NCBI GenBank assembly: GCA_937906455.1
Contig: CALCYT010000026.1
Location: 5,686-69,685 of the forward strand
Direction of reading: 5' to 3'
Origin: an uncultured Bacteroidales bacterium
GTDB taxonomy: Bacteria; Bacteroidota; Bacteroidia; Bacteroidales; F082
DNA length: 64,000 nucleotides
The notes beneath the pieces were generated by a model that made no database searches, was not told where the DNA came from, and was given only the letters and a program-made list of their open reading frames with translations. Of the stretch, positions 43,146-52,165 are shown one piece after another. The stretch's first letter is position 1; each line of letters begins with the position of its first letter. The translations under genes and the position numbers were made by a program.

Positions 43146-44107
43146 TATTTCTCCAACAATCCCAATCCTTTTTTCTCGATTTTCCCTGCATCAGTAAGCT
43201 TCTTCGCGAGCTTATCGAGTATTCCGTTGACGAAAATCTTGCTCTTAGGGGTGCTGAAATACTTTGAAATCTCAATATATTCGTTCATCGTGACCTTCAC
43301 TGGAATGAACGGGAAGCATACGAACTCGGTGAGAGCCATTTTGAGTATTATCATGTCCATCAGGCAGATGCGCTCTTTTTCCCAGTTGTTGGTGTTGTCG
43401 GCGATGAGTTTTCCGAACTCCTCGTAATGGTTTATCGTCTCGCGGAACAGCTCTTGGATGAATTCCTCATCGGCGTTGGCCTCCACATTCTCTGTCTTGT
43501 AAATCTCAGGCAGTTTCGTGTTGACGTCGAAGTTTTTCATCTTGGTGAAAAATTCAATCAGCATGGAGCTAACTAAATGATAATCATCGCAGAAGTATAT
43601 GCTTTTGTCTTCATAGAAATCCTGCAGCACGTCAAGGTCGGCGAAATATTCGCTTATCATGGTGACGATGAATTTCTTGTCGCTCGCGAAGTTGTCGGTC
43701 TTGTCGGCCATGTATTTCTTATATTCCGGGGTGTCTTTCATCATGGTGTAGTATTTTTTCACCACATCCTGATGGTCGTCGGCCCAGTTTATCTTCAGCG
43801 CAGCCTCGTGTTTCTTGAAATCAACGTTGTCTTCAATCACGTTGAGAAGGCGGTTGTTCACATATTTCATGTTCGGATGCAGATCCTCGTATGTCGGAAT
43901 GTATTTGTGCTTGTTCTCGGTGATTTTATTCTCCGCGAAGCGTTTTGTCTCAACGAGGAACGACAGCTGCCAGATGAACAGCTCGTACAGCTTGCCGATG
44001 CTCTCGAGCAAATTCTTAATTCCGTTGTTGATGTTGGTCTCGCCCGATTCGATATAGGCGTAAAGGGCTTGCAACACTTTGATTCTCAAAAACCTTCTGT
44101 TTAACAT
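43145..44107 (-). CDS. nusB: Transcription antitermination factor NusB (long form)
   Basis: A 320-residue protein. The last 130 residues are the NusB RNA-binding fold (FIQELFRETINHYEEFGKLI, NWEKERICLMDMIILKMALT, EYIEISKYFSTPKSKIFVNG, ILDKLAKKL). The first 190 residues start MLNRRFLRIKVLQALYAYIE, a normal NusB start, then an extended helical insertion characteristic of Bacteroidota, over twice the size of E. coli NusB. It acts with NusE on rRNA transcription. Confidence 0.92.
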   Translation of the reverse strand: MLNRRFLRIKVLQALYAYIESGETNINNGIKNLLESIGKLYELFIWQLSFLVETKRFAENKITENKHKYIPTYEDLHPNMKYVNNRLLNVIEDNVDFKKHEAALKINWADDHQDVVKKYYTMMKDTPEYKKYMADKTDNFASDKKFIVTMISEYFADLDVLQDFYEDKSIYFCDDYHLVSSMLIEFFTKMKNFDVNTKLPEIYKTENVEANADEEFIQELFRETINHYEEFGKLIADNTNNWEKERICLMDMIILKMALTEFVCFPFIPVKVTMNEYIEISKYFSTPKSKIFVNGILDKLAKKLTDAGKIEKKGLGLLEK

Positions 44108-44152
44108 GGTTTAAAAAATTAAAAAACTTTTCAGACTGCAAAGATACAAAAT

Positions 44153-46111
44153 TTATCGTTTCAGCAACATTCTGAATAAGATATTAAAATCTTTCTGTAT
44201 GGTATAGTCGCGGGCGTACATCACGTTCAGGCGGCCGCGCGCCTCGTCGGACAGCTCTCCCTCGGCAATCGACGAAGGATTGTAAATGCCTTTCTTGATG
44301 TTTGGAAGACGTTGGACGTCAATGACTTCGGTAGGACAATAGCCCACCCATGAATAACGCCCGAACAGCACCTTGAAGCAGTCGCCAAGGAACTTGACGG
44401 GCTTGTTGACAAACCAAGCGGCGAATATCCAGAAAACGATGCCGAAAAATGATATGGAGAAGTCGAAAAGACGTTTTTTCCTTTTGTTTTGGACGGTGCT
44501 GATAGTGCGGATATCAACGGTATAGAGGTCGCCGCGCGTGTTGATGGAGTTGCTGCCTATTATCGACAAGGTGTCAACAGGCGCTATTTTGTAATCGAGT
44601 TTGTTGGCGTGCCATGCCACCATCTTGTCGATAATCTCCTGGTGTGTGATGTCCTTTGAGCAGAAAATTATCTCGGTGATCTTGTAAATGCCAATGATGT
44701 CAGGCACTTGCGCGATATTGCCGAGGTAGTTGTCAGGAACGTCTTTCTCGTTGTCGGGCATAACTAAACCGACGAAATCAGGCTTGATGGAGGTGCTTTT
44801 CAGCAGCCGTTCAACACGTTTTGTCTCATCGGGTCCACCAATCACTAAAAAACGTTTTTTGGCATTCTTACCATATTGAAAATCATGTAGTTTGAGTACA
44901 TAACCTAAAGTTCTGCTTAAAGTCATTTGCAATGCCATCCAGATGGTCCCTAAGAGTATCAGGGCTCTTGAGAAACGCAGATGTGTGGGGAGCAGAGCAT
45001 ATAAAATCAGGATTATGACGCTGCCTATCAAGGTGCCGCCGACAGCCGGATAAATACGGTAAGGCTTGTCGTAACCGCCTACAAAATAAGATGTTACGAG
45101 CCATATCAGCAGATAAACCGGCAATATTATCGTGAAAAGCGGTGTCATGGGATATGAGCCGGTGCCGTCGTATATCATGTAATGCCCCCAGAAATAACTG
45201 ATGGCGGCAAGACCTGCATAGCCTATCACTGCCTCGATGAGCGGCATGTAAATCTTGCCCAGAAACTGCGACAGCAAGGCGAGAAATGCCCTGAAATATA
45301 TCGCAAGGTTGATGAAAAACGAGAACAGCCGCGCCCTGTGTTGCCCGAAATGCTTCTTGGCGAATATCTCCATCGCCTTGTAAAACACAAAGACATAGTT
45401 GACGCTGGTCTTCTTTGTGCTTTCTCCTTTATAATGTATGATGCGCGTCTCTGGGAAATAGTAGTTCTTGTATCCCGCCAAAGTGATGCGGTACGACAGG
45501 TCGATGTCCTCGCCATACATGAAAAACGTCTCGTCGAGAAGCCCGCATTTTTCAAGCGTCTCACGCCTTAGCATCATAAACGCGCCTGCAAGTATGTCAA
45601 CCGAATTGACCTCATCTTCAGGCAGATAGCCGAGATGGTATTTCGAGAAACGCCGCGAATGCGGAAACAGCTTTGAAAGCCCGAAAATCTTATAGAATGC
45701 CGTCATCGGGGTGGGCAGACCGCGTTTCGACTCGGGCAGAAACTGTCCCTTGCCATCGACCATCTTCACGCCGAGACCGCCGGCATCGGGATGCGAGTCC
45801 ATGAAAGATATGCACTTGCTGAAGGTGTCGTCCTCCACCACGGTGTCGGGATTGAGCAGCAGGACGTACTCGCCTTTCGATACCCTTATCGCCTGATTGT
45901 TGGCCTTCGCGAAACCCACATTGTCCTTGTTGGCGATGACTCTCACGTCAGGAAACTTCGTGGCAAGCATCCTCAACGAGCCGTCAACGGAGTTGTTGTC
46001 AACAACAAACACCTCTCCCTCAATGCCTTCCATGGCGCGACGCACTGAAAACAAGCATTGCTCAAGAAAATGCTCGACGTTATAATTGACTATGACGACA
46101 GATAATTTCAT
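44153..46111 (-). CDS. GT2 glycosyltransferase fused to a polyprenyl glycosylphosphotransferase-like module
   Basis: About 652 residues. Residues 1-250 are a rhamnosyltransferase-type GT2 (MKLSVVIVNYNVEHFLEQCL, VVDNNSVDGS, LLNPDTVVEDD, FFMYGEDIDLSYR). Then come about five spans (270-420), a CoA-binding-like Rossmann unit (KRFLVIGGPDETKRVERLLK near 430) and a C-terminal stretch KRLFDFSISFFGIVFWIF followed by FKVLFGRYSWVGYCPTEV, which has the layout of a WbaP/WcaJ glycosylphosphotransferase without its catalytic Asp-Glu motifs. So the second half is probably inactive or regulatory. It likely extends a lipid-linked surface glycan. Start M at 46111 or 46117. Confidence 0.85.
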   Translation of the reverse strand: MKLSVVIVNYNVEHFLEQCLFSVRRAMEGIEGEVFVVDNNSVDGSLRMLATKFPDVRVIANKDNVGFAKANNQAIRVSKGEYVLLLNPDTVVEDDTFSKCISFMDSHPDAGGLGVKMVDGKGQFLPESKRGLPTPMTAFYKIFGLSKLFPHSRRFSKYHLGYLPEDEVNSVDILAGAFMMLRRETLEKCGLLDETFFMYGEDIDLSYRITLAGYKNYYFPETRIIHYKGESTKKTSVNYVFVFYKAMEIFAKKHFGQHRARLFSFFINLAIYFRAFLALLSQFLGKIYMPLIEAVIGYAGLAAISYFWGHYMIYDGTGSYPMTPLFTIILPVYLLIWLVTSYFVGGYDKPYRIYPAVGGTLIGSVIILILYALLPTHLRFSRALILLGTIWMALQMTLSRTLGYVLKLHDFQYGKNAKKRFLVIGGPDETKRVERLLKSTSIKPDFVGLVMPDNEKDVPDNYLGNIAQVPDIIGIYKITEIIFCSKDITHQEIIDKMVAWHANKLDYKIAPVDTLSIIGSNSINTRGDLYTVDIRTISTVQNKRKKRLFDFSISFFGIVFWIFAAWFVNKPVKFLGDCFKVLFGRYSWVGYCPTEVIDVQRLPNIKKGIYNPSSIAEGELSDEARGRLNVMYARDYTIQKDFNILFRMLLKR

Positions 46112-46182
46112 TACCATCTTTTAAAACGGCAAAAATAAACAAAATATTATTGCGACGATTTTTTATTTCATAAAATAATTTA

Positions 46183-46195
46183 GTTATCTTTGCGC
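46183..46195 (+). promoter_or_regulatory. Promoter -7 of the formyltransferase-like gene
   Basis: TATCTTTGC at 46185-46193 lies 12 bases before the ATG at 46205, so the transcript would be almost leaderless. Confidence 0.6.
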
Positions 46196-46204
46196 TTTAT
46201 TTGT

Positions 46205-47842
46205 ATGATGGATTTTGACAAGAAGATACGGTTTGGCGTGATGCTCGACGGCGACACCCTCGAACAATGGCAGCTTGAATGTGTTAATCTGCTGACAGAC
46301 AATGGCGTAGAGCTGGTATTGGTCATCAAAAACGGTGACAAGCACAAGCCTTATAAGTCGTTTGCCGACAAGCTTTTGCATTATCCGTACCGACAGATTT
46401 TGTTCAGGATTTGGCACAGGTATTTCTTCAAACCCGATGCGAAAAAGTTGACGGCATTTCGACCGGAGCGTGGCGGAGTGGAGAAATCTCCCGCTATAAT
46501 GACTGTAATCCCAACAATCAAAGGCATTTCCACGTATTTTGATAAAGAAGACATTGCCGTGATCAAATCCTTCGGCCTCGACTTCATCCTTCGTTTCGGC
46601 TTCGACATTATCAGAGGCGAGGTCTTGAATTGCGCCAAGTACGGTGTCTGGTCGTTTCATCATGACGATGAACGTGTTGTGCGCGGCGGCCCGCCCGGAT
46701 TCTGGGAGTTCATGCGGAAAATCCCGCAAAACGGCGTCATTTTGCAACAGCTGACCGATGAATTGGATAAAGGTATGATAATCAGTCGTTTACAGTTCAA
46801 TACAGAGCTGCATTCCTATAAATTTCATCTCAACAAATTGCTGAAGGAATCGGCGTTTATGCCTTTGCAGGCCTGCAAGAGACTGATTGTCAACGGAAAA
46901 ATAGAGCCTGAGCTGTCGCAGTCGAACGCGCCTATATTGCATCCGCCGAAGAATATGCAAATGCTCAGGTATTTCTGGCTTTGTTGCTGGAGAAAGGTGT
47001 CGTTCCATTTCAACTATCTCTTCCGACAAGAAGACTGGAATGTTGGCTATTATATTGATAATCAATCATCTCCGCATTGGTTGAATCCGCCAAAGTCAGA
47101 CTATTTCGCCGACCCGTTTGTAATCTCAAATGAAGAAGACACCTATCTGTTTTTTGAATGGTTTTCAAACAAAAACGGGAAGGCAGACCTCGCCGTTGCC
47201 AAGAAATCGGAGAATTTTGAGGTTTATCATAAGATAACTGATTTTCCGGAGCATCGCTCCTACCCTTTTGTGTTTGAATATCAAGGTGTTATATATTGTG
47301 TGCCGGAAGCGAACAAAACAAATAAGGTGTCGTTGTACAAATTTGAAGATAATAAATTGACATTGGACTGCGATTTATTAAACGGCTGTTATGTGGATTC
47401 CACCTTGTGTCATCATGATGACGGCAAATGGTATCTTTTCACTACGCCACAAAAAGCGTCGCACACCCATCTTATGATATTTGTCGCAGACGAGTTGCGG
47501 GGCACGTATCGCCCTCATTTCAACAATCCCGTTAAGGTTGATTGCTCCGACTCGCGCATGGCCGGAAAGATACAAAAAATCGACGGTGATTTGGTTCGCC
47601 CGGGGCAAAACAGCACTCGTCACTATGGTGAAAGCATTACTTTAAATAAAATACTTCAACTTGATGAATATCAATATATTGAAGAAACAATAAAAGAGAT
47701 AAAACCTGATGAAAAATGGAAGTATAACCGAGGCATTCACACCATCAACAGCGACGGTGGCGTTACTGTTTTCGACGCCAAACGGTTTGCTTTCAGCTGG
47801 CAAGGACTGTTGCAACAAATACGCCAACGCACTAAAGTCTAA
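46205..47842 (+). CDS. Formyltransferase-like domain fused to a GINT1-like beta-propeller glycosyltransferase domain
   Basis: About 545 residues. Residues 1-215 resemble the methionyl-tRNA formyltransferase fold (FGLDFILRFGFDIIRGEVL, GVWSFHHDDERVVRGGPPGF, the H-x-D-like loop). Residues 290-540 resemble the five-bladed domain of glucosamine inositolphosphorylceramide transferase (YFADPFVISNEEDTYLFFEW, HRSYPFVFEYQGVIYCVPEA, MAGKIQKIDGDLVRPGQNST). This pairing occurs in bacterial glycan loci and may formylate or transfer an amino sugar; activity is unproven. An in-frame palindromic element lies at residues about 84-97. Start ATG 46205 or 46208. Confidence 0.8.
   Translation: MMDFDKKIRFGVMLDGDTLEQWQLECVNLLTDNGVELVLVIKNGDKHKPYKSFADKLLHYPYRQILFRIWHRYFFKPDAKKLTAFRPERGGVEKSPAIMTVIPTIKGISTYFDKEDIAVIKSFGLDFILRFGFDIIRGEVLNCAKYGVWSFHHDDERVVRGGPPGFWEFMRKIPQNGVILQQLTDELDKGMIISRLQFNTELHSYKFHLNKLLKESAFMPLQACKRLIVNGKIEPELSQSNAPILHPPKNMQMLRYFWLCCWRKVSFHFNYLFRQEDWNVGYYIDNQSSPHWLNPPKSDYFADPFVISNEEDTYLFFEWFSNKNGKADLAVAKKSENFEVYHKITDFPEHRSYPFVFEYQGVIYCVPEANKTNKVSLYKFEDNKLTLDCDLLNGCYVDSTLCHHDDGKWYLFTTPQKASHTHLMIFVADELRGTYRPHFNNPVKVDCSDSRMAGKIQKIDGDLVRPGQNSTRHYGESITLNKILQLDEYQYIEETIKEIKPDEKWKYNRGIHTINSDGGVTVFDAKRFAFSWQGLLQQIRQRTKV
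46455..46494. repeat. In-frame palindromic element inside a coding sequence
   Basis: CATTTCGACCGGAGCG, then GGCGGAGTGGAGAAATCTCC, is the same arm as the intergenic elements at 9139 and 7448. It is read in frame as AFRPERGGVEKSPA, and the gene stays open, like Rickettsia palindromic elements. Confidence 0.7.
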
Positions 47843-47850
47843 GGTCTAAA
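47834..47850. repeat. AAAGTCTAAGGTCTAAA short repeat
   Basis: The end of the formyltransferase gene and the gap before the flippase consist of the GTCTAA unit also seen at 16645 and 17579. Confidence 0.4.
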
Positions 47851-47859
47851 AACAAAAAG

Positions 47860-49182
47860 ATGTTAAAAAAAATATTCGGCACATTCGGAACCCGCGTCTT
47901 GAACGCCATCTGCAACTTCATAACGTTGTGGTTTGGAACGCATTATCTCGGTGCGGAGGCATGGGGCATCGGCGGCATAGTGCTTCTCGACGTGTCGCTG
48001 CTGCTCATTGGAGTGGAGTTTCTTGCAGGCAGCGGACTGATTTATTTCACGCCGAGGAAGTCGTATCGCACCTTGTTCAAGATTTCATACATCTGGAGTG
48101 CGCTTGTCGTGGCGTTCTACGCCCTGATAATATATCTTTGCTCGCTTGTCCATATCGATTTCACACAAGGTTTAGGCAGATTGTTCGGCATGAGAGCCGA
48201 GTTCATTCCCGAAGGCTATCACGGCATGGTTTTGCTGCTTGTTTTCATCTATAGTCTGCACAATTTCAACCTCACCACCCTTCTCGGAAAAGAACGCGTC
48301 GGGACGAATAACATATTGTTTATCATACAGTTCATCACACAGATGCTTTCGATGCTGTTCTACATCTTCGTGATTGGCATACGCGATGCCAATGCCTTTG
48401 TTTACTCGCTTCTCACGGGTTACATCGTAGGTTATCTTTGCGGATTGACGCAGATATGGCCATATCTGAGAGACGAAAGCTCTGATTCGATAACGCAAAC
48501 CGTCAAAGAGATGTTCAGATTCGGGAGCATAATACAACTCTCGACTCTTGTCTCGACGCTCAACAGAAGGCTCAGCCTCCTGATAATCAAAAGCTTCTGG
48601 GGCAATGCACAGGTCGGTGTTTTTAACGCGGCATCACAAGTGTCTGAGTCACCTAAGATGATAGGACAGAGCATCGCCATGGTACAGTTCTCAAGGATTA
48701 GTAACTTGAGGGACAACGACACGGCGGCACGGCTGACACTACAGCTGCTCAAGATTGCCATGGTGCTTACAGCGGTCTGTATCTTCATAGTCTGCATCGT
48801 CCCGACAAGTGTATATTCATGGCTTTTCACTAAAGATTTTGCAGAGATGCGCGTCGTGATGATAGCTCTTGCGCCGGGAGTGGTGTTTATGGCGGCAAAC
48901 ATGGTTCTATGTCATTATTTTTCAGGCGTCAACATGCCGAAACACAACCTCTTCGGAGCCTTGGTCGGCCTTGCCGTGACAGTACCGTCACTTTATCTTT
49001 TAATACCGTCGTTCGGGATGGTGGGAGCAGGTATCTCGGCATCGTTAACTCATTTAGCTACAATCATTTACCAATGGATAGTATTCAAGAGAATTAACAA
49101 GACTTCTAACAAGGAATTGTTGATTACCAAGGAAGACATGGTGATGCTAAAAGAAGCTGTTTATGGTGTTTTTAAGCGATAG
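47860..49182 (+). CDS. Oligosaccharide flippase (Wzx/MATE-like)
   Basis: A 440-residue membrane protein with about 12-14 spans. FGTRVLNAICNFITLWFGTH at the N-terminus, GVFNAASQVSESPKMIGQSI and FLAGSGLIYFTP match the polysaccharide biosynthesis flippase family. Position 17 bases after a glycan gene and near the GT2 fusion suggests that it flips a lipid-linked glycan to the periplasm. Substrate unknown. Confidence 0.87.
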   Translation: MLKKIFGTFGTRVLNAICNFITLWFGTHYLGAEAWGIGGIVLLDVSLLLIGVEFLAGSGLIYFTPRKSYRTLFKISYIWSALVVAFYALIIYLCSLVHIDFTQGLGRLFGMRAEFIPEGYHGMVLLLVFIYSLHNFNLTTLLGKERVGTNNILFIIQFITQMLSMLFYIFVIGIRDANAFVYSLLTGYIVGYLCGLTQIWPYLRDESSDSITQTVKEMFRFGSIIQLSTLVSTLNRRLSLLIIKSFWGNAQVGVFNAASQVSESPKMIGQSIAMVQFSRISNLRDNDTAARLTLQLLKIAMVLTAVCIFIVCIVPTSVYSWLFTKDFAEMRVVMIALAPGVVFMAANMVLCHYFSGVNMPKHNLFGALVGLAVTVPSLYLLIPSFGMVGAGISASLTHLATIIYQWIVFKRINKTSNKELLITKEDMVMLKEAVYGVFKR

Positions 49183-49278
49183 AAATAATGTATGGACGAA
49201 CTTCATAATATTGACCATAATTAAATTTCAAAAACGACAGAACAACTCAAAAAATTTGTATCTTTGCAAAAAATAAAT

Positions 49279-49788
49279 ATGACAAAAGACGACAATAACA
49301 TCAATTATGCCAACGATGACGAACACAATGAGATTGTAGGCGCGATGTCGGTTTTTTTAGATAACTGCCAACCTAAAGTAGGAATCTTTTGGTACGACAT
49401 AAATGAAAACAATTTATTTGGCATTGAAAAAATTGATGCAGACAAGGCCGTTTTTGTGAACGGGAAAGCCACTGTCGGCAAGCTGCATAAGACTTATTGG
49501 CAGAAACAACATCATCGGGCAGTGCAAAAAAAAGACGTTACATCTATCTTTTACAATGAACATAACTACACCATGATTCCCCGTGGACGCATCTTTCTTG
49601 ATGAAAAAGACGGAAAATTCTATGTTTATGTCGGTCACTGGCTTGCCGACGGCATTGATGGTCACCAAATTGATATTAATAATTTCCGCGAAGTGCTTGC
49701 CGATGAGTTCAATCTGCCCGACGATTTCGAGTTTGTAATCGACTATCACTGGGACATAGGTCACGGCTGGAGCGAGGAACTATTGTGA
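49279..49788 (+). CDS. Hypothetical acidic protein
   Basis: A 169-residue soluble protein without signal or membrane segments. It is acidic with a beta-rich centre (VGIFWYDINENNLFGIEKID, YTMIPRGRIFLDEKDGKFYV, FVIDYHWDIGHGW). I do not recognise a family; the alternating strands and the final helix resemble small conserved proteins found near defence or immunity genes, but that is a guess. It has its own -7 (TATCTTTGC at 49259-49267) and stands before parE. The TTG at 49264 is inside that promoter, so ATG 49279 is the start. Confidence 0.65.
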   Translation: MTKDDNNINYANDDEHNEIVGAMSVFLDNCQPKVGIFWYDINENNLFGIEKIDADKAVFVNGKATVGKLHKTYWQKQHHRAVQKKDVTSIFYNEHNYTMIPRGRIFLDEKDGKFYVYVGHWLADGIDGHQIDINNFREVLADEFNLPDDFEFVIDYHWDIGHGWSEELL

Positions 49789-49805
49789 TTTTTCTCAATT
49801 TTTCA

Positions 49806-49836
49806 TTGACTTTCGAAAATTTTTTTGTATTTTTGC
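49806..49836 (+). promoter_or_regulatory. parE promoter, full consensus
   Basis: TTG at 49806-49808 and TATTTTTGC at 49828-49836 are exactly 19 bases apart, the best match to the Bacteroidota consensus in this window. The ATG follows 20 bases later. Confidence 0.75.
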
Positions 49837-49855
49837 AGAAAGTTAATTTGAGAAC

Positions 49856-51781
49856 ATGGCGGAAGAAATTATTGACGATAACGTATTGGAAGACAACGAG
49901 TTAGACTTTACCACAAATGTAAATCCGGTCGATTACAACGACGATGCCATCCAGCATCTGTCGTGGAACGAGCATATCCGCAAGCGTCTTGGCATGTACA
50001 TCGGCAAGGCGGGCGACGGCTCGGCTCACGACGACGGAATATACATCCTGTTGAAGGAAATCATAGACAACAGCATCGACGAGTTCAACATGGGAGCGGG
50101 CAAGACCATAGAAATCGACATCAACGACGGCAAGGTGCGTGTGCGCGACTACGGCCGCGGCATACCTCTCGCCTCGCTGAAAGACTGCATGGGACAGATG
50201 AACACCGGCGGAAAGTACAACACCGGAGCGTTCAAGAAGGCCGTGGGTCTCAACGGTGTGGGTGCCAAAGCCACCAACGCCGCATCATCATACTTCCGCG
50301 CACAGGCCTTCCGCGACGGCATGACGAAAGTCGTTGAGTTCTCAAAAGGCGAGCTACTGTCAGAGTCGGAGATAATACCCACCGACCAGAAAAACGGCAC
50401 CGAGATAACATTCGTGCCCGACGCCGAGCTATTCGGAAACTACCATTTCCTTATGGAATACGTCGATGAGATGGTTTGGAACTACGCCTTTTTGAACAGC
50501 GGCCTTACCCTCGTCCTCAACGGACAGAAATATCAGGCGAAAAACGGTCTCCTCGACCTGCTGACACGCAAAATCGGCAAGCTCGACACCTGCGCCTACC
50601 CTATCATACACATCAAAGAAGGCGACTTCGAATGCGCGTTCACACATTCCAACGTCAGCTCCAACGAGGAATATTTCCCGTTCGCCAACGGACAATACAA
50701 CCCTCTCGGCGGCACACATCTCAACGTGTTCCGCGAGGCTATCGCCAAGACAATCAGAGAGTTCTATAACAAAGAATACGAGACATCCGACATCCGCAGC
50801 TCGTTCATCGCATCGTTGGCAATAAAAGTGGATGAGCCTGAGTTCGAGGGGCAGACGAAGACAAAATTCTCGTCGAACTACATGGACAAGGAGAGTGAGA
50901 CAACCATCAGGCAGTACATCACCGACATCATAAAACGGCATTTCGACAAGTTCCTGCACATGAACAGCGACGTGGCGGAGAGCTTGATGCGCAAGATAAT
51001 ACAAAACGAGAAAGAGCGCAAGGGCATGGCGAACATCAAGAAGCTTGCCCGCGAGAGTGCCAAGAAGGTGAGCCTCAACAACCGCAAGCTCCGCGACTGC
51101 CGAATACATTACAACACCAATCAGGAGAAACGCCTCGAATCGACGCTGTTCATCACCGAGGGCGACTCGGCATCCGGAAGCATCACCAAGAGCCGTGACG
51201 CACAGACACAAGCGGTGTTCAGTCTGCGAGGCAAGCCGCTCAACTGCTATGGCTTGACGAAGAAAATCGTTTACGAAAACGAGGAGTTCAACCTCTTGCA
51301 GGCAGCTTTGAATATCGATGAATCGATAGAGAATCTGAGATACAACAACATAGTGATCGCCACCGATGCCGATGTCGATGGCATGCACATACGCCTGCTG
51401 ATGCTCACTTTCTTCCTGCAGTTCTACCCCGACGTGGTACGCGGCGGGCATCTGTACATCTTGCAGACGCCGTTGTTCCGCGTGAGAAACAAGAAAGAGA
51501 CGCGCTATTGCTACACCGACGAAGAACGTGTCGATGCCATCAAGTCGCTCGGCGCGCATCCTGAGATAACGCGATTCAAAGGTCTCGGCGAGATCTCTCC
51601 CGACGAGTTCAGCTATTTCATCGGTCCTAACATGCGCCTTGAGCCCATCATACTGCGCCACGACATGACGATTCCGGAATTGTTGAAATATTACATGGGG
51701 AAAAACACCGACCAGCGTCAGAAGTTCATCATCGACAACCTGAGGGTTGAGGACGACTCGAATATTGACAAGTTAGAATGA
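49856..51781 (+). CDS. parE: DNA topoisomerase IV subunit B
   Basis: A 641-residue GHKL/TOPRIM protein: RLGMYIGKAGDGSAHDDGIY, DNSIDEFNMGAGKTIEIDI, RDYGRGIPLASLKDCMG, VGLNGVGAKATNAASSYFRA (ATP lid) and the TOPRIM motif ITEGDSASGSITKSRDA near residue 432 plus ATDADVDGMHIRLL. The short insert and lack of an extra GyrB domain indicate ParE. With ParC it decatenates chromosomes. The first CRISPR-repeat copy starts 13 bases after its stop, so the accessory region begins here. Confidence 0.93.
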   Translation: MAEEIIDDNVLEDNELDFTTNVNPVDYNDDAIQHLSWNEHIRKRLGMYIGKAGDGSAHDDGIYILLKEIIDNSIDEFNMGAGKTIEIDINDGKVRVRDYGRGIPLASLKDCMGQMNTGGKYNTGAFKKAVGLNGVGAKATNAASSYFRAQAFRDGMTKVVEFSKGELLSESEIIPTDQKNGTEITFVPDAELFGNYHFLMEYVDEMVWNYAFLNSGLTLVLNGQKYQAKNGLLDLLTRKIGKLDTCAYPIIHIKEGDFECAFTHSNVSSNEEYFPFANGQYNPLGGTHLNVFREAIAKTIREFYNKEYETSDIRSSFIASLAIKVDEPEFEGQTKTKFSSNYMDKESETTIRQYITDIIKRHFDKFLHMNSDVAESLMRKIIQNEKERKGMANIKKLARESAKKVSLNNRKLRDCRIHYNTNQEKRLESTLFITEGDSASGSITKSRDAQTQAVFSLRGKPLNCYGLTKKIVYENEEFNLLQAALNIDESIENLRYNNIVIATDADVDGMHIRLLMLTFFLQFYPDVVRGGHLYILQTPLFRVRNKKETRYCYTDEERVDAIKSLGAHPEITRFKGLGEISPDEFSYFIGPNMRLEPIILRHDMTIPELLKYYMGKNTDQRQKFIIDNLRVEDDSNIDKLE

Positions 51782-51794
51782 TAGTCAAGGCAAA

Positions 51795-51841
51795 GTTGTA
51801 AATTACTTTCAAAATTTGTGTAAATTTGCATCGGAAACAAC
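51795..51841 (+). repeat. Isolated CRISPR repeat copy R1
   Basis: 47 bp, three mismatches to the array repeat (positions 6 G-A, 11 G-A, 47 T-C). It keeps TAAATTTGC. The conserved 260-bp element follows immediately. Confidence 0.95.
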
Positions 51842-52101
51842 ATTTGAGTGCGTATTTGCCGAAGGGGAATTGCGTTGTTTGGAGAAGAAGCCAGAAAAGC
51901 GATTCAAGATCGTCGTCGGGCGCAATCGGTAAAGGTTCCACGCCGAGCCATATTCTCAGTTTCCGAAGTTTGCGGATACATCTGCTTCGCGTCGGCCTTA
52001 CTCGCTTTATGCGTATATATGTCACTACGTTTGCTATAATTTTTTCTTTCATAATTTTTTAAATTTTTTGTTTGTATATTCAATTTTTTTGTATTTTTGC
52101 A
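51842..52101 (+). repeat. Conserved 260-bp element, copy A, ending in a strong promoter
   Basis: Nearly identical to 53594-53853 and 55953-56212, differing at a few scattered positions. It always follows a CRISPR repeat copy and ends in a T-rich tract with TATTTTTGC (52092-52100). The plus-strand 63-codon ORF inside it changes amino acids between copies, so I do not call it a gene. Confidence 0.9.
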
Positions 52102-52165
52102 GTCGAAAAAGGTTGTTTGCAACCACCCAAGCTTTAGCCGGTGGTCGATGCTTTCAACCTTTTTT
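52102..52165 (+). ncRNA. Predicted structured small RNA A with terminator
   Basis: It starts just after TATTTTTGC. AAAAAGGTTG (52106-52115) and CAACCTTTTT (52155-52164) form a 10-bp outer stem; ACCACC (52122-52127) and GGTGGT (52140-52145) form an inner stem with an AAGCTTTAGCC loop. The T-run closes it and contains the stop codon of the convergent toxin tip A, so it also works as a bidirectional terminator. Confidence 0.55.

Noticed and set aside
51842..51848. ATTTGAG directly after R1 and R6, like the leader-anchoring sequence of Streptococcus type II-A
   Set aside because: It lies on the wrong side of the repeat and in the wrong orientation for that role, and R3 has a different sequence at this place.
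51848..52062. Plus-strand 63-codon ORF (MRICRRGIALFGEE...) and its minus-strand counterpart, found three times
   Set aside because: Differences between the three copies change amino acids as often as not, and the ATG-equivalent has no conserved start context. The element looks non-coding.
52102..52165. IS200/IS605 end hairpin in RNA A (GCTTTAGCCGGTGG)
   Set aside because: The hairpin resembles such ends, but no transposase or TnpB remnant and no second end are present.
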